Shown here in pieces: positions 10,642 to 18,943 of a stretch of 64,000 nucleotides of DNA (within the stretch, counting starts at the first letter, position 1; each line of letters opens with the position of its first letter). The notes beneath the pieces are model-generated. The model had not been told where the DNA came from and searched no databases. It was given only the letters and a program-made list of their open reading frames with translations. The translations under genes and the position numbers were made by a program. The stretch is from Planctomycetota bacterium (lineage in GTDB: Bacteria > Planctomycetota > Phycisphaerae > UBA1845): positions 149,839 through 213,838 of the forward strand of contig JAJRWX010000009.1 in the NCBI GenBank assembly GCA_024276605.1, written 5' to 3'.

Positions 10642-10671
10642 AATCAGAGCACCTGGCGCAAGCCTGGTGAC
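10642..10671 (+). repeat. REP-like hairpin, GCAA loop
   Basis: AATCAGAGCACCTGGCGCAAGCCTGGTGAC; see finding. Confidence 0.5.
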
Positions 10672-10751
10672 TAGTCGTACTACGTGACAAAACTCACGAT
10701 ACGCTTGTTTTCGTGATGTAATAACCGCGACGTTAGCAATTATACGCCGGT

Positions 10752-10782
10752 GTCCGCAGGCTTGCGCCGTGCGGCTCTGATT
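10752..10782 (-). repeat. REP-like hairpin, GCAA loop (inverted relative to 10642)
   Basis: GTCCGCAGGCTTGCGCCGTGCGGCTCTGATT is the reverse complement of the 31461 repeat unit. Confidence 0.65.
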
Positions 10783-10843
10783 GGATGCACCTATCTCGAC
10801 GAAAGTGTCATGGACCTGGTCCAAGTCGATTTGAGAAGGATCA

Positions 10844-12667
10844 CTACACCGAAACCGGCGGACACTCAGGCACTAAACAAACGTCCTGAATACTTCGGCT
10901 ACAAAGGGCACCAACCGCTATGGTCGCCTTTGGTCGAGATGGGTCTGAGGGAGACCAGCATATCAAACGATCACGCAACTCCGTTGTCGCCACAATTACA
11001 TCACCAGCTACATCCACACGCCGAAGCGTCTGACCACCTGCTTCATAGCGGCAGACAAAACTATCACCCACCACCAGCGCATAGACAGCTAATGACGTAT
11101 CAGTAAACACCAATCGATCGACACTATGCGCAGAAGTAAGCCAAAGCGACTCCGCCGGTCGCTGCATACCACGGTGGATCGTCTGCGGTTTATCAGTCAC
11201 ACCGACCGGCCAATGCAATATATCGCCCTCAGCATTTCCGGCGTACAACCCTCGGCCACTCGGACAAATCGCAGTGATCGTAGATGTACTACCGGTAAAA
11301 ATCTCGCCCGGCTTGCCATCCACGGATCGGTTGGACCAGCTTACAATTTGTGCATCAACAGCGCAGTACATCATAGATGCCATACGAACGACACTACGCA
11401 CGGCTTTAGCTTGGCTGGTTAAGGATGAAAAAAGTTCAACGGCATCCGCCGCATCTTGCCGCGACCATGACCAAATCCCCAGTTCCGAATGACTAGCGAT
11501 GATACGATCGTCCGTACCGACAACAGCGTTGAAACCGCCACGTACCGCTGGAGCTTCAGGCACCAGCCACGTCGCATCCGGCTCGATGGCATCCACCGGC
11601 AAACGATATACCCCCGTTGCGGCACCAAGCAGAAGTGAAACACCGGAGTTATTATCCATCACTTGGATAGATCGGACCGCGCCGGCTTCACCGGCGATCG
11701 AAACGCGTCTTGGTGCAGTATCCGTCGCATGAGGATCAAAAAACAATATCTCCTGCCCGGCAGCTACCGCAATCCATCGCGTACGCGCTTCATGCGTTTG
11801 GGTGGCGAAAACCGCTTCATAAATATCACCACGCTGTTGTTGAGAAAATGCGCGAAGCAGTTCGGGCAACGCCGTATCCGGCGACTTCGCCGCGATGTGA
11901 TGGATGCGAGACAACGTTTCTGCTAACTGTTCGATCCTTGCCTCTTGTGCATCACGTCGCGCTTCACCTAGCTTTCGGTTGATTTCCTGCTGCGCCTGCA
12001 CCAGTGCACCGTGCTGACGCACCTGTTGCAGTTGACGATGCGACTGGGATTCCCACTTCACCTGCGGCTCACCCATCAATTGCAATCCCGCCAGAAAGCA
12101 CGGTTGCTTAAGCGCATCTTGTATACCTTGTAACACCAACGCTGTACTACGCCCCTCCACTAGCGCAGCCGCTTCTTGACCGGCTGCCACATCAATCAGT
12201 GACTGCTTCATCGCCATCTGTACATGTCGAACGATGTTGTCTACCTTGATGACCCGATGACTGCCTAGCAGCGTCTTCTGAAAAGATTCCAACTCACTAC
12301 GCTCGGGGATCACACCCACCTTGATGCTGACGGAAGCACGGCATTGGAAACCATCTTTTGAGGTTACTTCTTCGATAACACTCACGTCGAGCGGCGTCAC
12401 GCGCACGAACATCAGGCTATCTATATCCGTAGCCTCGATCTGACCACCAGGCCCAACCAACACAAGGTCTCCGGTTTCTCGCGTCAATAGCGCCGCCCAG
12501 GACGGTGGAAGATCAAACGAACGGCGTAAAAAACCAAAAACTTCTTCAGCGGCTACGCTAAGCGCAACATGATCTACCTGTTGCAGGAATTGTTGTGGGT
12601 CGAACTTGCCGGAGATCATCATAACTTCCATCGAGACGTTACCATTGAGTACGCTTATCCTATACAA
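10844..12667 (-). CDS. SPFH/band-7-like N-terminal region fused to C-terminal beta-propeller-like repeats
   Basis: 607 aa; N-term VIEEVTSKDGFQCRASVSIKVGVIPERSELESFQKTLLG plus coiled coil (RQHGALVQAQQEINRKLGEARRDAQ), then WD/YVTN-like blades; start may be an internal ATG near 12619. Confidence 0.5.
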   Translation of the reverse strand: MYRISVLNGNVSMEVMMISGKFDPQQFLQQVDHVALSVAAEEVFGFLRRSFDLPPSWAALLTRETGDLVLVGPGGQIEATDIDSLMFVRVTPLDVSVIEEVTSKDGFQCRASVSIKVGVIPERSELESFQKTLLGSHRVIKVDNIVRHVQMAMKQSLIDVAAGQEAAALVEGRSTALVLQGIQDALKQPCFLAGLQLMGEPQVKWESQSHRQLQQVRQHGALVQAQQEINRKLGEARRDAQEARIEQLAETLSRIHHIAAKSPDTALPELLRAFSQQQRGDIYEAVFATQTHEARTRWIAVAAGQEILFFDPHATDTAPRRVSIAGEAGAVRSIQVMDNNSGVSLLLGAATGVYRLPVDAIEPDATWLVPEAPAVRGGFNAVVGTDDRIIASHSELGIWSWSRQDAADAVELFSSLTSQAKAVRSVVRMASMMYCAVDAQIVSWSNRSVDGKPGEIFTGSTSTITAICPSGRGLYAGNAEGDILHWPVGVTDKPQTIHRGMQRPAESLWLTSAHSVDRLVFTDTSLAVYALVVGDSFVCRYEAGGQTLRRVDVAGDVIVATTELRDRLICWSPSDPSRPKATIAVGALCSRSIQDVCLVPECPPVSV

Positions 12668-12694
12668 TGATAGTTGAGCAGACCGAAGAAATCC

Positions 12695-13813
12695 TTACTT
12701 TCCTTCCTGAGCAAACGTATCATAGCGCACGAGGTCCGACGAATGCACGGAAGGCTTCGTCTGATCGATCACCGCGCTTAGGTCCGCGAGGTTAATAGGA
12801 CGCGGCTCTTTACCGCCGACAGCCTCCATGAACGGTCGTTGTGCCGCCTGTAGGGCGATGTTTTTAATGTCTGCACCACTATACCCCTCAAGCCGATCGC
12901 AAAGATCACCAAACTCAACATCGTCTGCCAACGGCCTATCACCGAGATAAATCTCAAGCAACCGAAATCGCGCCGGCGCGTCAGGCAAGCCCACGTAAAT
13001 TTTCGCATCCAAACGCCCAGGACGTAGCACCGCTTCATCCAGCATCCAGGGTTTATTGGTCGCACCAACAAAAAGTAGCGCGTGATCACCGCTACGATCG
13101 AATCCTTCCAACTCCTGCAGAATCTGCGGAACAACCCGCTGCATCACGGAAGACGAATCACTCTTTCGCTTAGGCACCAGCGCTTCAGCTTCATCCAAAA
13201 AAATGATCGATCTTGTCTGTGCTTTAGCGGCCTCAAATAGTTTACGAATATTCTGTTCCGCTTCACCAACCCATTTACTCAGCATCTGCGCCGCACTGAC
13301 CACGTAAAACGAAGCGTCGATTTCATGGGCTATCGCCCTGGCAATCATTGTTTTTCCCGTACCCGGCGGGCCGTAAAGCAACACACCGCCACCCGTGGCA
13401 ATGCCATAACGTTTAGCTAATTCAGGATGACCAAAGGGGTAGATCATTTTCACACGGATTTCGTCTTTGACATCCTCCAACCCGGCTATGTCATCGAAAC
13501 TGATGTCAGGCTTTTCACTCACCAACCAATCCGAAGCATCAGCGCCGGAGTCCTCCTCATTCTCCGATTGCTTTACCCGCCCCCTGCGCACCGCCCCCTG
13601 TTTCGCATCACAATCTTTAGCCAAGTCAATCAGCTCTGCCGCTAGCTCTTCATGTTGACGCTGCGTTTCAGGCGTCTTAGCCGACTCCGCCAGTTCAATC
13701 ATACATTCGGCGGCATCAACCAAATATGTCTTAGCCGCTAGAAAATCACCACTTTTATACGAGGTAATTCCCTTGCGTTTGAGTCGATCAAATGTTGCAA
13801 ATGAAACAGCCAT
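12695..13813 (-). CDS. Vps4-like AAA ATPase with MIT-like N-terminal domain
   Basis: FDRLKRKGITSYKSGDFLAAKTYLVDAAECMIELAESAKTPETQRQHEELAAELIDLAKDCD (MIT-like); GPPGTGKT, IIFLDEAEAL, LRPGRLD; C-term INLADLSAVIDQTKPSVHSSDLVRYDTFAQEGK resembles the Vps4 tail. Confidence 0.8.
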   Translation of the reverse strand: MAVSFATFDRLKRKGITSYKSGDFLAAKTYLVDAAECMIELAESAKTPETQRQHEELAAELIDLAKDCDAKQGAVRRGRVKQSENEEDSGADASDWLVSEKPDISFDDIAGLEDVKDEIRVKMIYPFGHPELAKRYGIATGGGVLLYGPPGTGKTMIARAIAHEIDASFYVVSAAQMLSKWVGEAEQNIRKLFEAAKAQTRSIIFLDEAEALVPKRKSDSSSVMQRVVPQILQELEGFDRSGDHALLFVGATNKPWMLDEAVLRPGRLDAKIYVGLPDAPARFRLLEIYLGDRPLADDVEFGDLCDRLEGYSGADIKNIALQAAQRPFMEAVGGKEPRPINLADLSAVIDQTKPSVHSSDLVRYDTFAQEGK

Positions 13814-13991
13814 AACCAATTTTTTCAATATTAACTAACAACCTAATGCTCCGTCACTACTGAGGTGACGGATTAGACCAAACCGAGCCGCGCCCGTCAG
13901 AAAGCGGCTTACTCGCTACAAGGTAAATTCGATGGCAAGCTCCCGCTCGATCGCAGCGCTGACCATGCATCAACTGATGCGTGATCGAAAT

Positions 13992-15503
13992 TTAGCGAGG
14001 CCTTCTTTGTCCTACTTTCGCCGGAGGAACCATAAAGACACAATCAGAAGCCGCGAAGCTATCTCCGGAAAAAGTACTACCTGTAAGCACTAATTCAATG
14101 GTTCGCCTCGGCTGCAAGGCATCAATCATAAACGCTGCACGGGCCTCAACCAATGAAAAAGGAATCACTAAGTCCAACATGCCGTCCGTCATCGCGCGGT
14201 GACAAACACATGGTTGAAAACCCGAAAAACTAATCACATCATCCTCTATAAACCGCGGCCCGCGTGATCCAACAAACGGCGCCAGCGACTGACCCACACC
14301 ATCCGCTCTGGTCAGCAACAGTGAAGACCTATCCACGTCTGCTGGTGAAAGATCAAATGTACCCGTTAATGCCACACGAAAGAAACCGCGCTTAAAACGA
14401 TGGAGGCGATTCGGACAACGACCCGGAAGAATATCGATTTCCACGGGCAGACCGACCGTAGGTAGGCAACCATTCACCTCATCACAAATATCGCCTGGAA
14501 AACAGGGATTAGGTCCATCCTGACAATCATTTACGACATCGCAAAATTCTTCCCCGTCGCAGAATAGACCGTTATCGCATATCGCATCGTCCGCTAGGTT
14601 CTGGCAATCATTGATGGGGTCGCAACTATCCAACGTACAGCCAACCGCATCATCGCACGCGGCGTCATCAGGTACATTCAGACAATCACTATCAACATCA
14701 CAGGTATCCACAGTACATCCAACGCCATCATCACACACCGTATCATCGGGAACATACGTGCAATCGTTTATCGCATCGCACACATCCGTCGTACAGTCAA
14801 TCAGGTCATCACATCGCGCATCGTTGGCCACCGACTGACATCCATTGGTCACATCACAAACATCATCCGTACACCCCACGCCGTCATCACACACCGTGTC
14901 ATCCGGTGTCACGCTACATTCACCACTCGTCAAATCGCAAACGTCCACCGTGCAACTAATGCCGTCGTCGCAATCCGCATCTTGTGTGCATCCCGGCGGC
15001 GTTCCGATGGCATACACATGCACGTCGTAGTTGAATGTTTCGCTATGGCTTCCATTGAAACCGGCATCACTGCCACCGGTAATACCAATGCCAAAGATCG
15101 CACCAGTAGGCGTGGTCCCTAGACGTACCACAGAATCGGTTGTTAGGCCGCCCCCGCCGCAATTAAGATCAATGGCGGAGTTGCCATCGTCGTTATTAGA
15201 ACCGCTCGACCCACTGGAAGAAGATGCTAATAGACGACTGCTCCCGCTACCCGACGTAATATCCACATCCACGATCACCTCATCGGTGTCGAAGGGGATC
15301 AATAGTTGGATCCAGTCCACATCTCCCGCCACCACCTCCCCGCTGGCCAGCCAAAAACATCCCTGGCCGGAATGAGTAGCTGCGGGGTCCGGTGAACCAT
15401 TTGGAAACGTGTCAGAAAAGTCCGGTGGTTCGATCAGTACGGGTTGGGCCATAGCCACACTAGCGCCTACGACAACCCACGTTAAGCAATGCAGTAGCTT
15501 CAT
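13992..15503 (-). CDS. Secreted Cys-rich repeat protein (CDDGxxCTxDxCD repeats)
   Basis: Signal peptide MKLLHCLTWVVVGASVAMAQ; repeated CDDGVGCTVDTCD units. Confidence 0.75.
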   Translation of the reverse strand: MKLLHCLTWVVVGASVAMAQPVLIEPPDFSDTFPNGSPDPAATHSGQGCFWLASGEVVAGDVDWIQLLIPFDTDEVIVDVDITSGSGSSRLLASSSSGSSGSNNDDGNSAIDLNCGGGGLTTDSVVRLGTTPTGAIFGIGITGGSDAGFNGSHSETFNYDVHVYAIGTPPGCTQDADCDDGISCTVDVCDLTSGECSVTPDDTVCDDGVGCTDDVCDVTNGCQSVANDARCDDLIDCTTDVCDAINDCTYVPDDTVCDDGVGCTVDTCDVDSDCLNVPDDAACDDAVGCTLDSCDPINDCQNLADDAICDNGLFCDGEEFCDVVNDCQDGPNPCFPGDICDEVNGCLPTVGLPVEIDILPGRCPNRLHRFKRGFFRVALTGTFDLSPADVDRSSLLLTRADGVGQSLAPFVGSRGPRFIEDDVISFSGFQPCVCHRAMTDGMLDLVIPFSLVEARAAFMIDALQPRRTIELVLTGSTFSGDSFAASDCVFMVPPAKVGQRRPR

Positions 15504-15548
15504 AACATTTCCCCCTATCCGGTAGTGAATAGATGCCTACCTTAGCCG

Positions 15549-16160
15549 CTATTTTTGCTTCTCGCTGGACTCGTCCTTGAGCGCGTTAAGCTCCGCCCGA
15601 AGCCCGGCTAACTTGTCCAACTCCTTTTGATGCGCCGCCTCAGCTTCGGCATCGATCAATCGATCCACATCTTCATTGCTGATGACCTCATCCGACGCAC
15701 TCATCTCTGCATCCTGAGAGGCGATATCCTCAACACTATCCAGGAACATATTCATACGCTCTTCCATGGACTGCGACTGCACCATCGCTTTTTCCCAGTC
15801 CGTCTGCGTTTTGACCAGGTCCGTCTCGCCAAACAATTTGCCAATCTCCGCAGCCATCATGCCCATCGCCTGGGAGAAATCAGCCGAAGCCTCAGCTTGG
15901 CGCTTGATCACGAGCGCATTTTTCACCGTGAGTAATTGACGCTCTAGCATTTTCCGAATCGTCGCCGTCTTCTTTAGCGAATTGCGAATGAAATTGTACT
16001 GCTGCGTATCGCCGATTTTCCGCGCTTGCTGGGCGTTCTTGATGAACTCATCCTGAAACTTGCCCTGTTCGCGAATGGATTTCTCAATCCGCCGAATCCC
16101 CTGGCGAATCTTGATGTCGCGTTCGATACGTCTCTCTTGAGCTGATTTGAATAATCCCAT
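15549..16160 (-). CDS. ESCRT-III/Snf7-like coiled-coil protein with C-terminal MIM1-like motif
   Basis: 203 aa: basic N-terminal helices, FSQAMGMMAAEIGKLF, TDWEKAMVQSQSMEERMNMFLDSVEDI, acidic C-term ending LAGLRAELNALKD. Confidence 0.65.
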   Translation of the reverse strand: MGLFKSAQERRIERDIKIRQGIRRIEKSIREQGKFQDEFIKNAQQARKIGDTQQYNFIRNSLKKTATIRKMLERQLLTVKNALVIKRQAEASADFSQAMGMMAAEIGKLFGETDLVKTQTDWEKAMVQSQSMEERMNMFLDSVEDIASQDAEMSASDEVISNEDVDRLIDAEAEAAHQKELDKLAGLRAELNALKDESSEKQK

Positions 16161-16236
16161 CGATTCATTCCAGACTGTTGTAGATCGAAAAGCTTATCGC
16201 ACAACGCCACAAATACAGGATACGCTTTAGTAAAAC

Positions 16237-16482
16237 CTAATAATATTCCCGTTCGGGAATCAGCACCCACAGAAGTATGTAAATCAAGGTTCCGGGAAAG
16301 CCTGCTGAGAGAACAGACAGTAGCACGTAAATAATGCGTACCACAGTCGGGTCCAAATCGAAATACTCACCAATCCCGCCACAGATACCCGCCATCCAAC
16401 GGTCGTGAACACTTCGTCGCAATCGCCTTGAATAGCCGCTCAAAATAATCGGTTCCTCTCTGGGCCTATCGAGCCAAACCAT
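16237..16482 (-). CDS. PspC-domain protein
   Basis: RRSVHDRWMAGICGGIGEYFDLDPTVVRIIYVLLSVLSAGFPGTLIYILLWVLIPE; start ATG at 16482 avoids overlap with upstream gene. Confidence 0.85.
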   Translation of the reverse strand: MVWLDRPREEPIILSGYSRRLRRSVHDRWMAGICGGIGEYFDLDPTVVRIIYVLLSVLSAGFPGTLIYILLWVLIPEREYY

Positions 16483-16489
16483 GCCATAC

Positions 16490-17143
16490 TCACGCTTCCG
16501 GTGCCGCTTGGCGATCACGTACACTGCGATCCGCTTCTTCAAATGCTTCCGCGGTATCGGTGATCGCGCCGGTATCCATCTTGTCCCACACGTTCATCAC
16601 CGTCTGCCCTGCATTATTCAAACCCGCAGCCCCTTCATCAACTTCTGCGCCCAACGACAGAATATCATCGAGACGCTCCTGATAGACCTCCGACTTGATC
16701 GAATCGGCTTCGATAAGCTTACCCAACCGAAGCAGATCACCCGGTGTAATCAGCCCCAACTTTCCAGTTTGCCCCATACGATCCGCATTTTCTCGCAGCA
16801 TACGAAGCCGGGAAACGGTCATCATCTCTTTACTGCGGATGTTGAGTTGTCGCGCGAGCATGAGTTGCTCAGAAGTCCTCAATTCAAATTCCTGGGCTAA
16901 CATACGTCGCACTTCCGGCGTCTTTTCCTGCGCGCCTCTATCGAAAATCTCCTGCTTTTCCTTAGCTAACTTCGTCACTTTAGCTAGCAATCTGCCGCGA
17001 TCCTTTTCCAACAGTAACTCCTGACGACGAAGTTCCGAACGTGTCATTTGCGACAACGTTTTCTTGCGCTTCGTTAGCCAATCAAACAACGATTGCGGTA
17101 CGCTGTTTTTACCGGAAAAAAGTTTGGCGAAAATACCGCTCAT
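16490..17143 (-). CDS. ESCRT-III/Snf7- or PspA-like coiled-coil protein
   Basis: MSGIFAKLFSGKNSVPQSLFDWLTKRKKTLSQMTRSELRRQELLLEKDRGRLLAKVTKLAKEKQEI, charged amphipathic helices; AGGGAAACG before ATG 17143. Confidence 0.6.
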   Translation of the reverse strand: MSGIFAKLFSGKNSVPQSLFDWLTKRKKTLSQMTRSELRRQELLLEKDRGRLLAKVTKLAKEKQEIFDRGAQEKTPEVRRMLAQEFELRTSEQLMLARQLNIRSKEMMTVSRLRMLRENADRMGQTGKLGLITPGDLLRLGKLIEADSIKSEVYQERLDDILSLGAEVDEGAAGLNNAGQTVMNVWDKMDTGAITDTAEAFEEADRSVRDRQAAPEA

Positions 17144-17168
17144 CGTTTCCCTATCAACTCTAATCGTA

Positions 17169-18632
17169 TTACGAAGGTTCAGGATCAACTTTACGCGCAT
17201 CGGGAGAGTCCGGCGCATCAGGCTCCGAATCGGTCGTGATCGGTGGCGAGTCACTCGCCACCCGTGTAGAAGACTGCGGTGGCGTAATCACTGAAGGCGG
17301 AATCGCAATCGTCTCTGATCCCGTATCATCTTTCTCGAATTCTTTGAGAATAGCCATCTCCTCTTCACTTATCAGCGTTTGCTCAATACCAGCCTCCAAG
17401 CCACCCACCATATCAGCATCCGCTTTGAGCGATTCCAACATCTCCTCAGCTTCGACCGCATGAGAGGTCAACTCCTCCGTATCAGGAAGCTGGGCTAACT
17501 CGCCTTGCTTAATCAACGTCAGATTATGGATGTCCGTGCTGATAATGTTGATCTGCTGGTTAAGCATGGCGCCCGTCGTGTTATGTCGAGCGATGTCTTT
17601 ACGAAGCTGTGCCACCTGGGCAGCAATGCGGCGACGAGGCACCTCCGACTTGGCGTTCTTGCCCTCTTCGATAAGTTCGGCTTCCTTCTTTTCCAGCTTG
17701 GCAATGTCATCATAAAAACGATCACGCCGCTGGGAAAGTGTGGCCCGCCGCTCAGCCAGAAGATTAATCTTCTCCGTTTCATCACCCTCGCCGGAAAAGA
17801 GCTGTTTAATTTTGTCCATCATATTCATTGATTTCTTCTCCGCACGCTCTCCAGAAGCCCCGCGATACATCAGGAGTTGACCGTCCCGATCAACCAGTCT
17901 CAACTCCGCATCACTGCTTGCCAGTTGGCGAAAGCTCTTTCGTACAAGATGTTCCGGCAAGTTGGCCTCTTTGGCAACGGCTGACGCGGCAAGGCTCCCC
18001 GTCAACAGGTCGGCACTGTAGGATGCAATCAAGGCACGTGCCCGATCGACCTTATCGCTTTCCTTTTCCGGATCGAATAGTTTCACAAGCCGCTCGTCCA
18101 CGGCATCACCTGCGGCATGAACACGCCACCCCCCCTGTCCGTCAGGCTCGATCAATACCACCGAAACTTTCGGTATATTAAACTTAGCCTCGCGCGCCTG
18201 TGGGGTAAAACCTGTCGTACTGCAAACGCCGATCACATGGGACATGGTGACATCACCCATGAGCTTATTCACATGGTCGTGCAGTTCACCCAAACCAATC
18301 GCTGGGCCGGCTTCTTCCGGTGTACGTACCAGCGCAGCCAGTGGCGACATCACAGACGCAATCGCCACACCCGTCCGGCGGCGTCCGAAGAAAAATCGCT
18401 TTTCGTAACCATGCAGCGCCAAGCGTCGATTCGCCGGTAGGGTCTTGAGGCGTTGACGATCATAGGTTCGATTCTCTGCCAGTAGCGCCCGCAACCGATC
18501 TTCATCATCGAGCCGAGCCGTCTGCCAGATCGAGCCACGCAACAGCCCACCCTCCGCAGCGTGGAGATTATACTCCACACCCGCAAGAAAATCAGCCTCC
18601 AGTTGCATCGCTTGTTCAGCATTCGCGCTCAT
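17169..18632 (-). CDS. Winged-helix-like domain fused to Snf7-like domain and Pro/Ser-rich tail
   Basis: 487 aa; ARALIASYSADLLTGSLAASAVAKEANLPEHLVRKSFRQLASSDAELRLVDRDGQLLMYRG (wH-like) then MNMMDKIKQLFSGEGDETEKINLLAERRATLSQRRDRFYDDIAKLEKKEAELIEEG. Confidence 0.6.
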   Translation of the reverse strand: MSANAEQAMQLEADFLAGVEYNLHAAEGGLLRGSIWQTARLDDEDRLRALLAENRTYDRQRLKTLPANRRLALHGYEKRFFFGRRRTGVAIASVMSPLAALVRTPEEAGPAIGLGELHDHVNKLMGDVTMSHVIGVCSTTGFTPQAREAKFNIPKVSVVLIEPDGQGGWRVHAAGDAVDERLVKLFDPEKESDKVDRARALIASYSADLLTGSLAASAVAKEANLPEHLVRKSFRQLASSDAELRLVDRDGQLLMYRGASGERAEKKSMNMMDKIKQLFSGEGDETEKINLLAERRATLSQRRDRFYDDIAKLEKKEAELIEEGKNAKSEVPRRRIAAQVAQLRKDIARHNTTGAMLNQQINIISTDIHNLTLIKQGELAQLPDTEELTSHAVEAEEMLESLKADADMVGGLEAGIEQTLISEEEMAILKEFEKDDTGSETIAIPPSVITPPQSSTRVASDSPPITTDSEPDAPDSPDARKVDPEPS

Positions 18633-18670
18633 CAGACGATTTCACCTAAAAACCTGGTCATAACATCAAT

Positions 18671-18943
18671 CTACATTAACCGTGCGCCGCATTGGCTACA
18701 AAAACGTGCCGGGCGATTTTCAACTTTTCGACATCCTTCACGCGGACAGATAAGCCCGGCTGATGCCCCATGGCCTATCGGCGTTCGCCGGCCCGATCCT
18801 CCCAACATGCGACCCAGGCCGCTGAAAACAAAGCCTACTACGCGAGCTAAGATATACAAAATACTAAAAAAGAACGCCGCCAATCCAAGGATAAGCACGA
18901 CAATAAAAATAAAGGGCTCGCCGGGCATAATGCCAGTCCTCAA
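18671..18943 (-). CDS. Small membrane protein with C-terminal zinc ribbon
   Basis: N-terminal TM; ICPREGCRKVENRPARFCSQCGARLM. Confidence 0.65.
   Translation of the reverse strand: MRTGIMPGEPFIFIVVLILGLAAFFFSILYILARVVGFVFSGLGRMLGGSGRRTPIGHGASAGLICPREGCRKVENRPARFCSQCGARLM

Noticed and set aside
10479-10843. Cobalamin riboswitch upstream of the btuFDC-like operon
   Set aside because: No recognisable B12-box (GCCACTG-type) core on the minus strand; substrate could also be heme or siderophore
17144-17254. 37-aa N-terminal extension of the second Snf7-like ORF
   Set aside because: Sits over the upstream gene's end; the internal ATG at 17143 with AGGGAAACG gives MSGIFAKLFSG, a plausible amphipathic start
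17169-17350. MIM2-like motif in the Pro-rich tail of the wH-Snf7 fusion
   Set aside because: AIPPSVITPP is only loosely similar to LPxVPxxxLP; too weak to claim
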